Shown: positions 1-6,465 of the stretch, one piece after another
How positions within the stretch are numbered: position 1 is the stretch's first letter
How the letters are laid out: the number at the start of each line of letters is the position of its first letter
Source: an uncultured Oscillospiraceae bacterium
Lineage (GTDB): Bacteria > Bacillota > Clostridia > Oscillospirales > Ruminococcaceae
Length of the DNA: 11,771 nucleotides
Direction of reading: 5' to 3'
Assembly: GCA_934486875.1 (NCBI GenBank)
Contig: CAKSPU010000057.1
Coordinates: 1-11,771 of the forward strand
The notes under the pieces: model-generated
Seen by the model: only the letters and a program-made list of their open reading frames with translations
Database searches by the model: none
Told to the model about the DNA's origin: nothing
Position numbers and translations under genes: made by a program

Positions 1-19
1 ACAGAAAGGTAGAAATGTA

Positions 20-655
20 ATGGAAAAGCTTGATTACAAAAAGAAGTTCAGGGAGCTGTATCAGCCCTCTGCCAAGCCTGTGCTTATTGATGTGCCCGAA
101 ATGATATTTTTTGCTGTGGGGGGAGCGGGAGACCCCAACAAATGCCGTGAATACAAAGAGGCAATGGAAATTCTCTACGGGCTGTCATTCACGGTGAAGA
201 TGTCGAAGATGAACAATACTCAGCCTGAGGGCTATTTTGAATATGTGGTACCGCCTCTTGAAGGGCTCTGGTATCAGGAGGGCACAAACAGCATCGACTA
301 TTCACGAAAGGACGATTTTCACTGGATATCAATGATACGTCAGCCTGAATTTGTTACGGAAGAGGTCTTAGAGACCGCAAAGGCTGCCCTTTCAAAGAAA
401 AAGCCTGCTCTTGACATTTCAAAGGCACGGCTTATGAGATATACCGAGGGGCTTTGCGTCCAGCTAATGCACACAGGTACCTATGACGATGAACCTGCGA
501 GCATTGAAAAGCTTGAACGCTTTGCTGAGGAGAACTGCTATGCTGAGGATTTTGGGACAGGACGGTATCATCACGAAATATATCTGTCAGACCCGAGAAA
601 ATGTGCTCCCGAACGGCTGAGAACGGTTATCCGCCACCCTGTTATAAAAAAGTAA
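20..655 (+). CDS. GyrI-like small-molecule-binding domain protein
   Basis: This 211-residue soluble protein resembles the stand-alone GyrI-like family (PF06445 fold, COG4832-type). The supporting stretches are the PEGYFEYVVPPLEGLW block at residues 69-84 and the HHEIYLSDPRK block at 184-194 near the C-terminus, both typical of that family. The fold usually forms a pocket for hydrophobic or cationic small molecules, as in the effector domain of MerR/AraC regulators. Here no DNA-binding domain is attached, so a regulator role is not supported and the ligand is unknown. The ATG start follows AGAAAGG (3-9) by 10 bases. An ATG-TAA at 15-20 overlaps the start as ATGTAATG; it may be the end of an upstream gene that is translationally coupled, but only 20 bases are visible. 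The gene ends at a strong terminator. The family call is fairly sure, the function is not. Confidence 0.85.
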   Translation: MEKLDYKKKFRELYQPSAKPVLIDVPEMIFFAVGGAGDPNKCREYKEAMEILYGLSFTVKMSKMNNTQPEGYFEYVVPPLEGLWYQEGTNSIDYSRKDDFHWISMIRQPEFVTEEVLETAKAALSKKKPALDISKARLMRYTEGLCVQLMHTGTYDDEPASIEKLERFAEENCYAEDFGTGRYHHEIYLSDPRKCAPERLRTVIRHPVIKK

Positions 656-660
656 AATAA

Positions 661-710
661 AACAGATCAGCACCGCAGAACAGTTAAAAGTCCTGCGGTG
701 CTGATTTTTA
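661..710. terminator. Bidirectional rho-independent terminator
   Basis: A perfect 13-base-pair stem (ATCAGCACCGCAG at 666-678 and its complement at 693-705) with a 14-base loop is followed by five T residues at 705-709. On the minus strand the stem is followed by a T-rich run, from the AAAATAAAA at 654-662. It sits between two convergent genes, the GyrI-like gene and the cell-wall-repeat gene, so it can end both transcripts. Confidence 0.9.
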
Positions 711-719
711 TGAAGGAAA

Positions 720-2141
720 TCACTTGATATCAAAGTAAGCGTATCTCACATATCCGTTTGTGTCCTTAAGCTGAATGCAGTAGGAACCCTTTTTCAGATT
801 GCCGAGAGCGTAATAATCGGTGAGAACAAAGCTCTTGTCCCATTTTGTCAATGAGGGAACGGTAAGCTCGGTGTCAAGCTTTTTGCCGTTTTTAAGGGCA
901 ATCTTCTTGAATTTGCCGTTCTCAATACGGTAAAGGGTGCCGTAATTTTTAAGGGTAACGGCGCTGTTTGTGTCATTCACAATGGTAATTGTTATCTGCT
1001 TGTTTCGTGCGCTCTTTGTCTCGGTCTGAACAGCGGAGCAGTCAAAGGGAGCGGTGAGCTTAAATTCACAGGAAAGACCATCTCCGACAACAGCACGGTA
1101 TTTGCCCGAATCAAGCTTTGATTTTGTGTATCTGCCAAGATCAAGCTTTGCGGTAACGGAAGTTCCTGCGGTAACACTGTATGTAGATGTTGAAACCGCT
1201 GCGGAGCTCTTCGGCTGTACCTTTTCCCATTCTCCGCTTGTTTCGTCAAGGACAAAAAGCTCTATTGCGTCATTGACATAAATATCGGAGGTCTTGTTTA
1301 CATTCACATTAAAGAGTATCTCGTTTGTGTCGGAAAGGTTGTACTCACTCTTGGGTGTTGTAACATCGGCGGGTTCGGAAATATTGAACTCGCAGTATTT
1401 TGTGACCTTTCCGTTTTCGGTGTAAATGGGTATCGCTACACGGTAGAGACCTGTTTTCAGACCAAGCTTGTAATCCTCGGGGGTAAAGCTCAGTGTCACC
1501 TTGTCGGTGCTCGTGCCGTAAGTGTTGCTTTTGCCGAGAACATATGCGATATCTTCGATCATATATTCGTCATCGGGTGTCACTTTGTACCATTTTCCGT
1601 TTTTGAAATGATGCAGGGTGCCGATATTTCCGAGAATGGCTTCGGAGGTGATGTTATCGGTAGTAACGGTGAAGCTGATAGTCTCACGGTTTCCTGTGCT
1701 TATGACCGATTTGTCGGCGGTCACGCTGAAATATGCCTTGTTCTTTTTCAGAGCGCCTGTTGAGGTGAAATAGTAGGTCTTGCCGTCAATTTCGGTGATG
1801 CCCTTTGCGGCGGAGCCGTCGGGATAGAAATAATATGTATTGCCCTTTAAGATGAGCCAGCCCTTGGTGTACATAACGCCGTTGTCAAAATAAACGGTGT
1901 TTTTGCCAAGCTTTGAAAGACCTGTGTAAACGCCGATGTAATTGCCCTGTGAGTCAAAGCTCTGAGCGGTGTTGTCGATAACAACAATGCCCTTGGCATA
2001 TTCATCGTTTTTCATAAAATATTTTCTGCTGCCGTTTATCTCCTGCCAGCCGTAATCGGCGGCACTGATGCAGGGTGCTGCGGTCATAGTCATCATTGCC
2101 GCTGCGGCAAGGGAAAGCAGCTTCATTGAATTTTTTTTCAT
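720..2141 (-). CDS. Secreted cell-wall-binding-repeat protein with Ig-like domains
   Basis: The protein has 473 residues. A signal peptide covers residues 1-27 (MKKNSMK, hydrophobic core, cut near CISA-ADYG). Residues 30-133 hold degenerate choline/cell-wall-binding repeats (PF01473-like), seen as aromatic-Gly units such as GNTYYFYPDGS and GKTYYFTSTGA. Three similar Ig-like segments follow, at about 137-253, 264-362 and 376-472, each with a 'LxxxxNGKWxKV' core and a 'GxYR' strand; they resemble the Big_14 group of bacterial Ig-like domains. The likely site is the cell surface or outside the cell, held by the repeats; the ligand is unknown and no catalytic motif is visible. The start is supported by GAAAGGCGG (2152-2160) 10 bases upstream. 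Codons 2-4 contain an A8 run, a possible slippage site. It has its own promoter and ends at the shared terminator. Confidence 0.88.
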   Translation of the reverse strand: MKKNSMKLLSLAAAAMMTMTAAPCISAADYGWQEINGSRKYFMKNDEYAKGIVVIDNTAQSFDSQGNYIGVYTGLSKLGKNTVYFDNGVMYTKGWLILKGNTYYFYPDGSAAKGITEIDGKTYYFTSTGALKKNKAYFSVTADKSVISTGNRETISFTVTTDNITSEAILGNIGTLHHFKNGKWYKVTPDDEYMIEDIAYVLGKSNTYGTSTDKVTLSFTPEDYKLGLKTGLYRVAIPIYTENGKVTKYCEFNISEPADVTTPKSEYNLSDTNEILFNVNVNKTSDIYVNDAIELFVLDETSGEWEKVQPKSSAAVSTSTYSVTAGTSVTAKLDLGRYTKSKLDSGKYRAVVGDGLSCEFKLTAPFDCSAVQTETKSARNKQITITIVNDTNSAVTLKNYGTLYRIENGKFKKIALKNGKKLDTELTVPSLTKWDKSFVLTDYYALGNLKKGSYCIQLKDTNGYVRYAYFDIK

Positions 2142-2176
2142 TGTTATTGTTCCGCCTTTCTTTATGTGGTTGGAGC

Positions 2177-2205
2177 TTTCTGCTGTGATATCATTATAGC
2201 AGAAA
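2177..2205. promoter_or_regulatory. Operator-like inverted repeat over the -10 and start site
   Basis: TTTCTGCT (2177-2184) and its exact complement AGCAGAAA (2198-2205) flank 13 bases that hold the -10 hexamer and the palindrome TGATATCA (2186-2193). Only one arm would be in the transcript, so an mRNA hairpin is unlikely. The placement fits a repressor site, but no regulator is identified. Confidence 0.4.
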
Positions 2206-2221
2206 AAGAAAGACGTTTCAA
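2193..2221 (-). promoter_or_regulatory. Sigma-A promoter of the cell-wall-repeat gene
   Basis: On the minus strand TTGAAA (2216-2221), a 17-base spacer and TATAAT (2193-2198) are visible. TGC stands directly before the -10, giving an extended -10 element. The start of transcription is predicted near 2186, about 45 bases before the ATG. Confidence 0.85.
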
Positions 2222-2265
2222 GGGATTTGGCTGAACTGTAACCTTTTGTTGTTAAAATTGTGGAA

Positions 2266-3228
2266 TTATGAAATATATCCCAGATGCTTTGCTATAAATA
2301 TCCAGAAAGTGAGCGTCACCGATGAAAACAGTGTTGTTGCGGCGATAACGCTTGATGTGAGCACGCCGTCATTTTTCATATTTTTCGCCATAATATAGCA
2401 GGAGGGAGTAGTGGGGGAGCCCAGCATAATTATCAGAGCAAGGAGCGATTCATCTCTGAAGCCCATAAGCACGGCGGCTGTGAGGAACACCAGCGGCATA
2501 CCGATGAGCTTCACCGCACAGCATACAGCGGTGGGCTTTATCTTTGCGATAGCCTTTTTGCCCTCAAATGACGCACCTATTACGATTAGCGAGAGGGGAG
2601 TGGCAATGGCGGCGAGACTGCTCAGTGTTTTGTCCATTATCGGCGGGATAAAGCTGTAAACATTCAGCAGAGAGCCGATACAGCCCGTAATGATGCCGAT
2701 GATTATGGGGTTTTTGATTATGCCCACAGCGGCTTTTTTCAGCTTGTTTTTCTTGTCGGGGTCGTTCTGAGCGTCCTCCGCTTCAAAGGTGAGGACGGTA
2801 ACGGCGTAGATGTTGTAAAGGGGCACGCAGCCTATGATTATCATTGGGATAAGTCCAGAGCTGCCGTAAATATTCTGCATAAAGGCAAAGCCCATTACTG
2901 CAACGGAGCTGCGGTATGCCGCCTGAACGAATGCGCCGATGATGGTCTTGTCCTTTATAAAAAGCTTTGCGCATATCCATATCACCGCAAAGGCTATGGT
3001 GGTTATTACTGCGCTGTATATTACAAGACTGCCGTTAAAGGATTCGATGATATTTTCCTTTGCAAGGTCGGAAAACACCATTACGGGCAGGCAGACATTG
3101 AATATGAACTTGTTTGAGGCGGATATAAAGCCCTCATTGAACATTCCCAGTCGGTTAAGGATATAACCTATGAGAATGACGAGAAAAACGGGCATTGTGG
3201 CATTCAGGCTGTAGATAAGATTGTTCAT
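2266..3228 (-). CDS. AEC-family (auxin efflux carrier-like) transporter
   Basis: This is an inner-membrane carrier of about 320 residues with roughly ten hydrophobic helices in two halves, separated by a charged loop at residues 150-168 (EDAQNDPDKKNKLKK). Family-like features are the FIFNVCLPVMVF segment at 41-52, PLSLIVIGAS at 211-220 and the SPTTPSCYIMA broken-helix segment at 271-281. Bacterial members export or exchange organic acids such as malate; the substrate cannot be read from sequence. The frame is open to an ATG at 3270, but I chose the ATG at 3228 because AAAAAGGA (3238-3245) lies 9 bases upstream and the family-typical N-terminus begins there, whereas the ATG at 3270 has a poor ribosome site and adds a charged 14-residue extension. 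No clear terminator separates it from the cell-wall-repeat gene downstream, and no clear promoter of its own is visible. Confidence 0.9.
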   Translation of the reverse strand: MNNLIYSLNATMPVFLVILIGYILNRLGMFNEGFISASNKFIFNVCLPVMVFSDLAKENIIESFNGSLVIYSAVITTIAFAVIWICAKLFIKDKTIIGAFVQAAYRSSVAVMGFAFMQNIYGSSGLIPMIIIGCVPLYNIYAVTVLTFEAEDAQNDPDKKNKLKKAAVGIIKNPIIIGIITGCIGSLLNVYSFIPPIMDKTLSSLAAIATPLSLIVIGASFEGKKAIAKIKPTAVCCAVKLIGMPLVFLTAAVLMGFRDESLLALIIMLGSPTTPSCYIMAKNMKNDGVLTSSVIAATTLFSSVTLTFWIFIAKHLGYIS

Positions 3229-3249
3229 TGGCGGTCGTCCTTTTTCCTT

Positions 3250-3303
3250 AGGACCTGTCTTCACAAGCATATGCGCACATCTTTTCTTATGAAAACAGGT
3301 TCT
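3250..3303. repeat. Imperfect inverted repeat in the transporter leader
   Basis: AGGACCTGTCTTCA (3250-3263) pairs with TGAAAACAGGTTCT (3290-3303), 12 of 14 positions matching. The enclosed 26 bases contain the palindrome GCATATGC (3267-3274). It lies just upstream of the chosen transporter start and could be an operator or a leader hairpin. Function is not established. Confidence 0.45.
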
Positions 3304-3349
3304 TAAAAATGCCGAATGACCGCTCCGAAGAGGGAACGGTCATTGTCGG
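3304..3349 (-). terminator. Terminator after the FecR operon
   Basis: On the minus strand, AATGACCG pairs with CGGTCATT (3315-3322 with 3337-3344), extended by three CCG/CGG pairs across a two-base bulge (3312-3314 with 3347-3349). Five U residues follow (A run 3305-3309 on the plus strand). It starts about 10 bases after the stop codon of the second FecR-like gene. Confidence 0.7.
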
Positions 3350-3359
3350 TGAAGAAGTG

Positions 3360-4886
3360 TTACAGTGTTACGTCTGAAAACGGAACGGTGGTTGCTGCGG
3401 TGGTCTGTGATGCTCCGTTATATGTAGGGTCGGGAACGAGTATTGCGGTTATGGTGGTGTCAGATGTGATGTAGCTGCCGTTGCCCTCCCAGCCCAGGAA
3501 TGTGAAGCCCGGAACATTTACCGCAGGAAGTGATGCGCTTCCGCCGTAAGCTACCTGCTGAGTTGTGAGCTGACCGTTTACGGAAATCGTTACTGTAAAG
3601 GTCTGCTGAGCAGCGGTAGTGTCAGAGGTCGTGGTGGTGAATACTTCGTCGGAAGCGGGAACAGTAGTCGCAGCTGTGGTAGTTGTGGGGTCGTCCTCGA
3701 AAATTGCGGTGATGGTCGTCTCCTCGGTGATGTTGGAGAAATCGCCGTCCCAGCCGATAAATTTCTTGCCGGGTATTTCGGGAACGGAGGGCTGGGAAGC
3801 ATTTCCGCCGTACTCAACTTCCTGAGCGATTATCTCGTCCTCAATGATGATATATACGGAAACATATCTGGTTTCGGAAGCTGTTGTCTGAGCTGCGGTT
3901 GTCGTAGTCTGGGCAGCAGTTGTTGTGGGTCTTGCTGTTGTGGTGGTATACGGAGTTGTGGTGGTCTGAGGAACGGTGGTGAAAGGAGTTGTGGTAGTGG
4001 TCTCCTCGGTGACGCTTTCGGGAACGGTGGTCTCGGTGGGAGATGTCTCGGTCTCGGAGGGAAGTGTCATTTCCGTCTCGGCAGGTGTTGTTTCAGTCTC
4101 CGTGACGGTCTCTGCGGGAGCATTGTCATAGGCTGTTTTTATCTCATCTGCGGAGAAAGCAAGCTCACCGAAAGATGATGCTGTGAAGAGCTCTCTGAGG
4201 GTGGCTGCATTGTAATCGGAGAGAGCTGCGGGAACATTAAGACTGTCAAAAGAGGGAACATCACCGCTTATTACAACAGCAGTTCTGCCCTCACCAAGAA
4301 TTTCGGGTGATTCGGACTGGAGCTTGTAGCCGTTTCTGTCAACGGGATCGCCCATTGAGTTGTAAAGGCTTATCTCGGAGCTTCCGCCAAAGGAAACTGT
4401 TTTTGTAAGCGTCTGTGTATCGCCCATTTCATATGATATGCGCATAACGGCTTTCTTTGTGGTGTAAGCAGAGCTTTCAGTGCGTATCGTTACATTTGCG
4501 GAGCAGTCATTCAGAGAGCTTACAAACACAGCGCCACGGTTGAGGAAAAGCTCACTGTCCGTTTTTCCGTTGAAATCGCCTGTTACGAAAATCTGTGTGG
4601 AAGGCTCGAGAACTATGTAATTTTCATCGTTGCTGTTGCCCTTTGAACGATATACGAGACGTGCTGAGCCGCCCTCGTTCACGGTAATGATATCGCTGCC
4701 TGAAAGCTTTGCGTCAGCTGCTGCGGCTTCGGAAGCTCCGTCAGAGGTGCTCACGAGAACATCTCCCGAAACTGCCGCAATGTAAAGACCGCTGCCTGAG
4801 TTGCCGAGGTTCAGTATGATAACTGTGGCTATTACGGCAATAAGTGCGATAGCACCTGTGATAATGGCTGTTTTATATGTTTTCAT
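3360..4886 (-). CDS. Membrane-anchored FecR-like protein with Thr-rich stalk and two InlB-type repeats
   Basis: The protein has 508 residues. A single N-terminal membrane helix at residues 7-27 with lysine before it places the rest outside the cell. A FecR-like beta region spans about 33-175 ('AVSGDVLVSTSDG', 'GSARLVYRSKG', 'LFLNRGAVFVSS'), but the usual 'GTxF' signature is replaced (TTKKAVMRI at 142-150), so it is divergent. A segment at 213-255 matches its upstream neighbour (LNxxxxL...TLR...LAFSADEIKTAY). A low-complexity Thr/Glu/Pro linker covers about 257-339. Two Listeria-Bacteroides InlB_B/Flg_new-type repeats lie at 341-397 and 429-484, each with 'EYGG/AYGG', 'FxGWxG' and 'TTITAI'. 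There is no LPXTG motif. RBS AGAAAGGA lies 9 bases before the ATG. It is second in a two-gene operon, 24 bases after its paralogue. The role is probably structural or signalling at the envelope; ligand unknown. Confidence 0.82.
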   Translation of the reverse strand: MKTYKTAIITGAIALIAVIATVIILNLGNSGSGLYIAAVSGDVLVSTSDGASEAAAADAKLSGSDIITVNEGGSARLVYRSKGNSNDENYIVLEPSTQIFVTGDFNGKTDSELFLNRGAVFVSSLNDCSANVTIRTESSAYTTKKAVMRISYEMGDTQTLTKTVSFGGSSEISLYNSMGDPVDRNGYKLQSESPEILGEGRTAVVISGDVPSFDSLNVPAALSDYNAATLRELFTASSFGELAFSADEIKTAYDNAPAETVTETETTPAETEMTLPSETETSPTETTVPESVTEETTTTTPFTTVPQTTTTPYTTTTARPTTTAAQTTTTAAQTTASETRYVSVYIIIEDEIIAQEVEYGGNASQPSVPEIPGKKFIGWDGDFSNITEETTITAIFEDDPTTTTAATTVPASDEVFTTTTSDTTAAQQTFTVTISVNGQLTTQQVAYGGSASLPAVNVPGFTFLGWEGNGSYITSDTTITAILVPDPTYNGASQTTAATTVPFSDVTL

Positions 4887-4910
4887 TGATTCGGTTCCTT
4901 TCTGTTTGCC

Positions 4911-6221
4911 TTATGAGGTGAGGGCGGCTGAGTTTATTATCTCCCACCAAGGGATAGTAGAAACTGGAGTTGTGGCAGTCACTGTTGTTTCGGAAACGGG
5001 GGGCTCTGTAACGGGAGCCGATGTTTCCGCAGGGGTCGTGACGGGTTCGGCAGGCTTTATCACGGGGACTGAGGCGGCTGTCTGTGCTGCTGTTGTCTGT
5101 GACGGGGCTGCCGTTACGGTTTCGGGAGCCGATGAAGCTGTGGAAACTGTGGTTACGGCGGGAACTGTCGTCTGAGGAGGTGCCGTTGTGATGCTGAATA
5201 TTTTCGTAGTGGCTTCGGCAACTGAAAGCGCTGTTGAAGCTGTGGTAACGGTCGATGTATCGGTTTCGGATACAGTTGATGCTTCGGCAGATGTTCCGCT
5301 TTCCGAAACATCTGAAACAGTATTTTCATCGGATATTACATTTGCCGATGAAAGCTCTGTTTCGGATATGACGGGAATTTCCGTGGCAGATGCTGAGGGG
5401 AGGATAGTCTGTGTCGGTGATCCGTCAGAAGATATTCCCATAACATACTGATATGCATTGTTAAGGTCAGCAGAAGAGTATGCAAGGGGTCGGTCTGCGG
5501 ATATTCTTATGTATGTCCGCAAAGTGCTTTCGGAAAGTGAATAAAGGTCGGTGTCGCTGTTTAAGTATTCAAATCTTGAAACATCGGTACAGGTCATAAG
5601 CCTTGCACTTTTCCCTGCGGCGAGTAGCATAAGCTGGTCGGCGGGAGAGGCATTGTCATCATAAAGCTGTATATCCACCGTTCCCTCCGCACATTCCACA
5701 TCGGTAAGCTTAACAGCGTCGTGACCGCCGTAGCTGTCAAGATAGGAAAAATCCGTTCGGAACACGGTACCCGTGGCTGAAATGACGGCATTTGGCGTTC
5801 TTACCTCAAAAGCGGCATTTTTCGGGAGCTTTGAGTCAAGACGGCATATTGCAGAGCCCTCCGAGATGTTCACGATAACGCTGCCCTTTTCGGAAACGTC
5901 GGTGAAGTTTACATATAAAGTAGTATCGGGCTCTATGAAAATGTACTTGTCCTTGTCGGCTGCAAGCTTTACTTCGCCGTCCGAGGAGGTGATTATCACA
6001 TCGCCGCTTTCAAGAACAGTGTTCTTGTCAGCAGGTATCTGACCGTCGCTCCGCAGTATGAATGCGCTGCCCGAGATATCCTTGATGCTGAGCTTTCTGT
6101 CGCTGCTGCCCGAGCTTGCAAGGGTGAAGATTATTATTATAAGTATCAGGGACACGGCTGCAATGGCGGCTATCACCAGTGCCGGAGCGTGTTCTGTCAG
6201 GAAATGTATCAGTTTTTTCAT
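4911..6221 (-). CDS. Membrane-anchored FecR-domain protein with Ser/Thr/Pro-rich tail
   Basis: The protein has about 436 residues, numbered from the ATG at 6221. A single membrane helix at about 13-35 follows MKKLIHFLTEH, giving an outside C-terminus. The FecR domain lies at about 45-210 and keeps the family core 'TPNAVISATGTVFRTDF' (about 142-158, with GTVF). Residues 216-260 contain the motif shared with the downstream paralogue (F-E-x-L-N, TLR, LAYSSADLNNAY). The remainder, about 265-418, is Ser/Thr/Ala/Pro/Val-rich and probably an extended, possibly glycosylated stalk; the protein ends with WWEIINSAALTS and no sorting signal. In Gram-negatives FecR passes iron signals to a sigma factor; no such partner is here, so that role is not inferred. 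The start is ambiguous: AAAAGGA (6237-6243) touches an ATG at 6236 but is 15 bases from the ATG at 6221, which I prefer. It is first in the operon. Confidence 0.82.
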   Translation of the reverse strand: MKKLIHFLTEHAPALVIAAIAAVSLILIIIIFTLASSGSSDRKLSIKDISGSAFILRSDGQIPADKNTVLESGDVIITSSDGEVKLAADKDKYIFIEPDTTLYVNFTDVSEKGSVIVNISEGSAICRLDSKLPKNAAFEVRTPNAVISATGTVFRTDFSYLDSYGGHDAVKLTDVECAEGTVDIQLYDDNASPADQLMLLAAGKSARLMTCTDVSRFEYLNSDTDLYSLSESTLRTYIRISADRPLAYSSADLNNAYQYVMGISSDGSPTQTILPSASATEIPVISETELSSANVISDENTVSDVSESGTSAEASTVSETDTSTVTTASTALSVAEATTKIFSITTAPPQTTVPAVTTVSTASSAPETVTAAPSQTTAAQTAASVPVIKPAEPVTTPAETSAPVTEPPVSETTVTATTPVSTIPWWEIINSAALTS

Positions 6222-6281
6222 CGTATAAAGAACCATTCCTTTTATTGGGGCAGAAAATACCCTATGTATATACTTCTCTAT

Positions 6282-6310
6282 ATTATATCACAGCGATCTC
6301 AATTTGTCAA
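6282..6310 (-). promoter_or_regulatory. Consensus sigma-A promoter of the FecR operon
   Basis: On the minus strand TTGACA (6305-6310), a 17-base spacer and TATAAT (6282-6287) match consensus in all twelve hexamer positions, and TGA before the -10 gives an extended -10. The predicted leader to the ATG at 6221 is about 55 bases. Confidence 0.92.
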
Positions 6311-6333
6311 ACAGGATTTGAGCATTTCCGACA

Positions 6334-6345
6334 GTTGTTAAAATT
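6334..6345. repeat. 12-mer GTTGTTAAAATT also found at 2248-2259
   Basis: The same 12 bases occur at 2248-2259. In both places they lie 24-27 bases upstream of the -35 of a minus-strand promoter. This may be a shared regulatory site, but a 12-base match is within chance for a window of this size. Confidence 0.25.
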
Positions 6346-6357
6346 CATCAAAGGTGA

Positions 6358-6386
6358 TTGACTTATTTGAATAAATTTGGTATAAT
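6358..6386 (+). promoter_or_regulatory. Near-consensus promoter of the CAP operon
   Basis: TTGACT (6358-6363), a 17-base spacer and TATAAT (6381-6386) are visible, with TGG directly before the -10 (extended -10). It diverges from the FecR promoter; the two -35 hexamers are 47 bases apart. The predicted leader to the ATG at 6466 is about 73 bases. It also rules out the ATG-like start at 6358 for the following gene. Confidence 0.9.
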
Positions 6387-6465
6387 AATTATATTAATAT
6401 GCAGAAATCGACAGTCAGTCCGCAAAGATCTTCTGCAAAAAATTATGAAGGGTTCGGTGGGGAAT

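Noticed and set aside
15..20. Start-stop element ATG-TAA before the first gene
   Set aside because: It could equally be the last codon and stop of an upstream gene overlapping by TAATG; too little upstream sequence to call.
2184..2192. TGTGA half-site resembling a CRP/FNR operator
   Set aside because: The matching TCACA half is absent at the right spacing.
3890..4120. Possible microsatellite or phase-variable repeat in the Thr-rich linker
   Set aside because: The Thr codons are mixed and no exact short tandem unit is repeated often enough to suggest slippage.
4801..5175. Plus-strand open frame of 124 codons
   Set aside because: It lies opposite the start of one FecR-like gene and the Thr-rich tail of the other; its Val/Ala-rich product mirrors the ACN/GCN codons of the real strand, and it has no ribosome site.
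6381..6393. AT palindrome TATAATAATTATA at the plus promoter
   Set aside because: It is largely the -10 element in AT-rich sequence and carries little information as an operator.
6358..6465. N-terminal extension of the CAP protein from the ATG-like position 6358
   Set aside because: The region contains the -35 and -10 of its own promoter, and the signal peptide begins properly at 6466.
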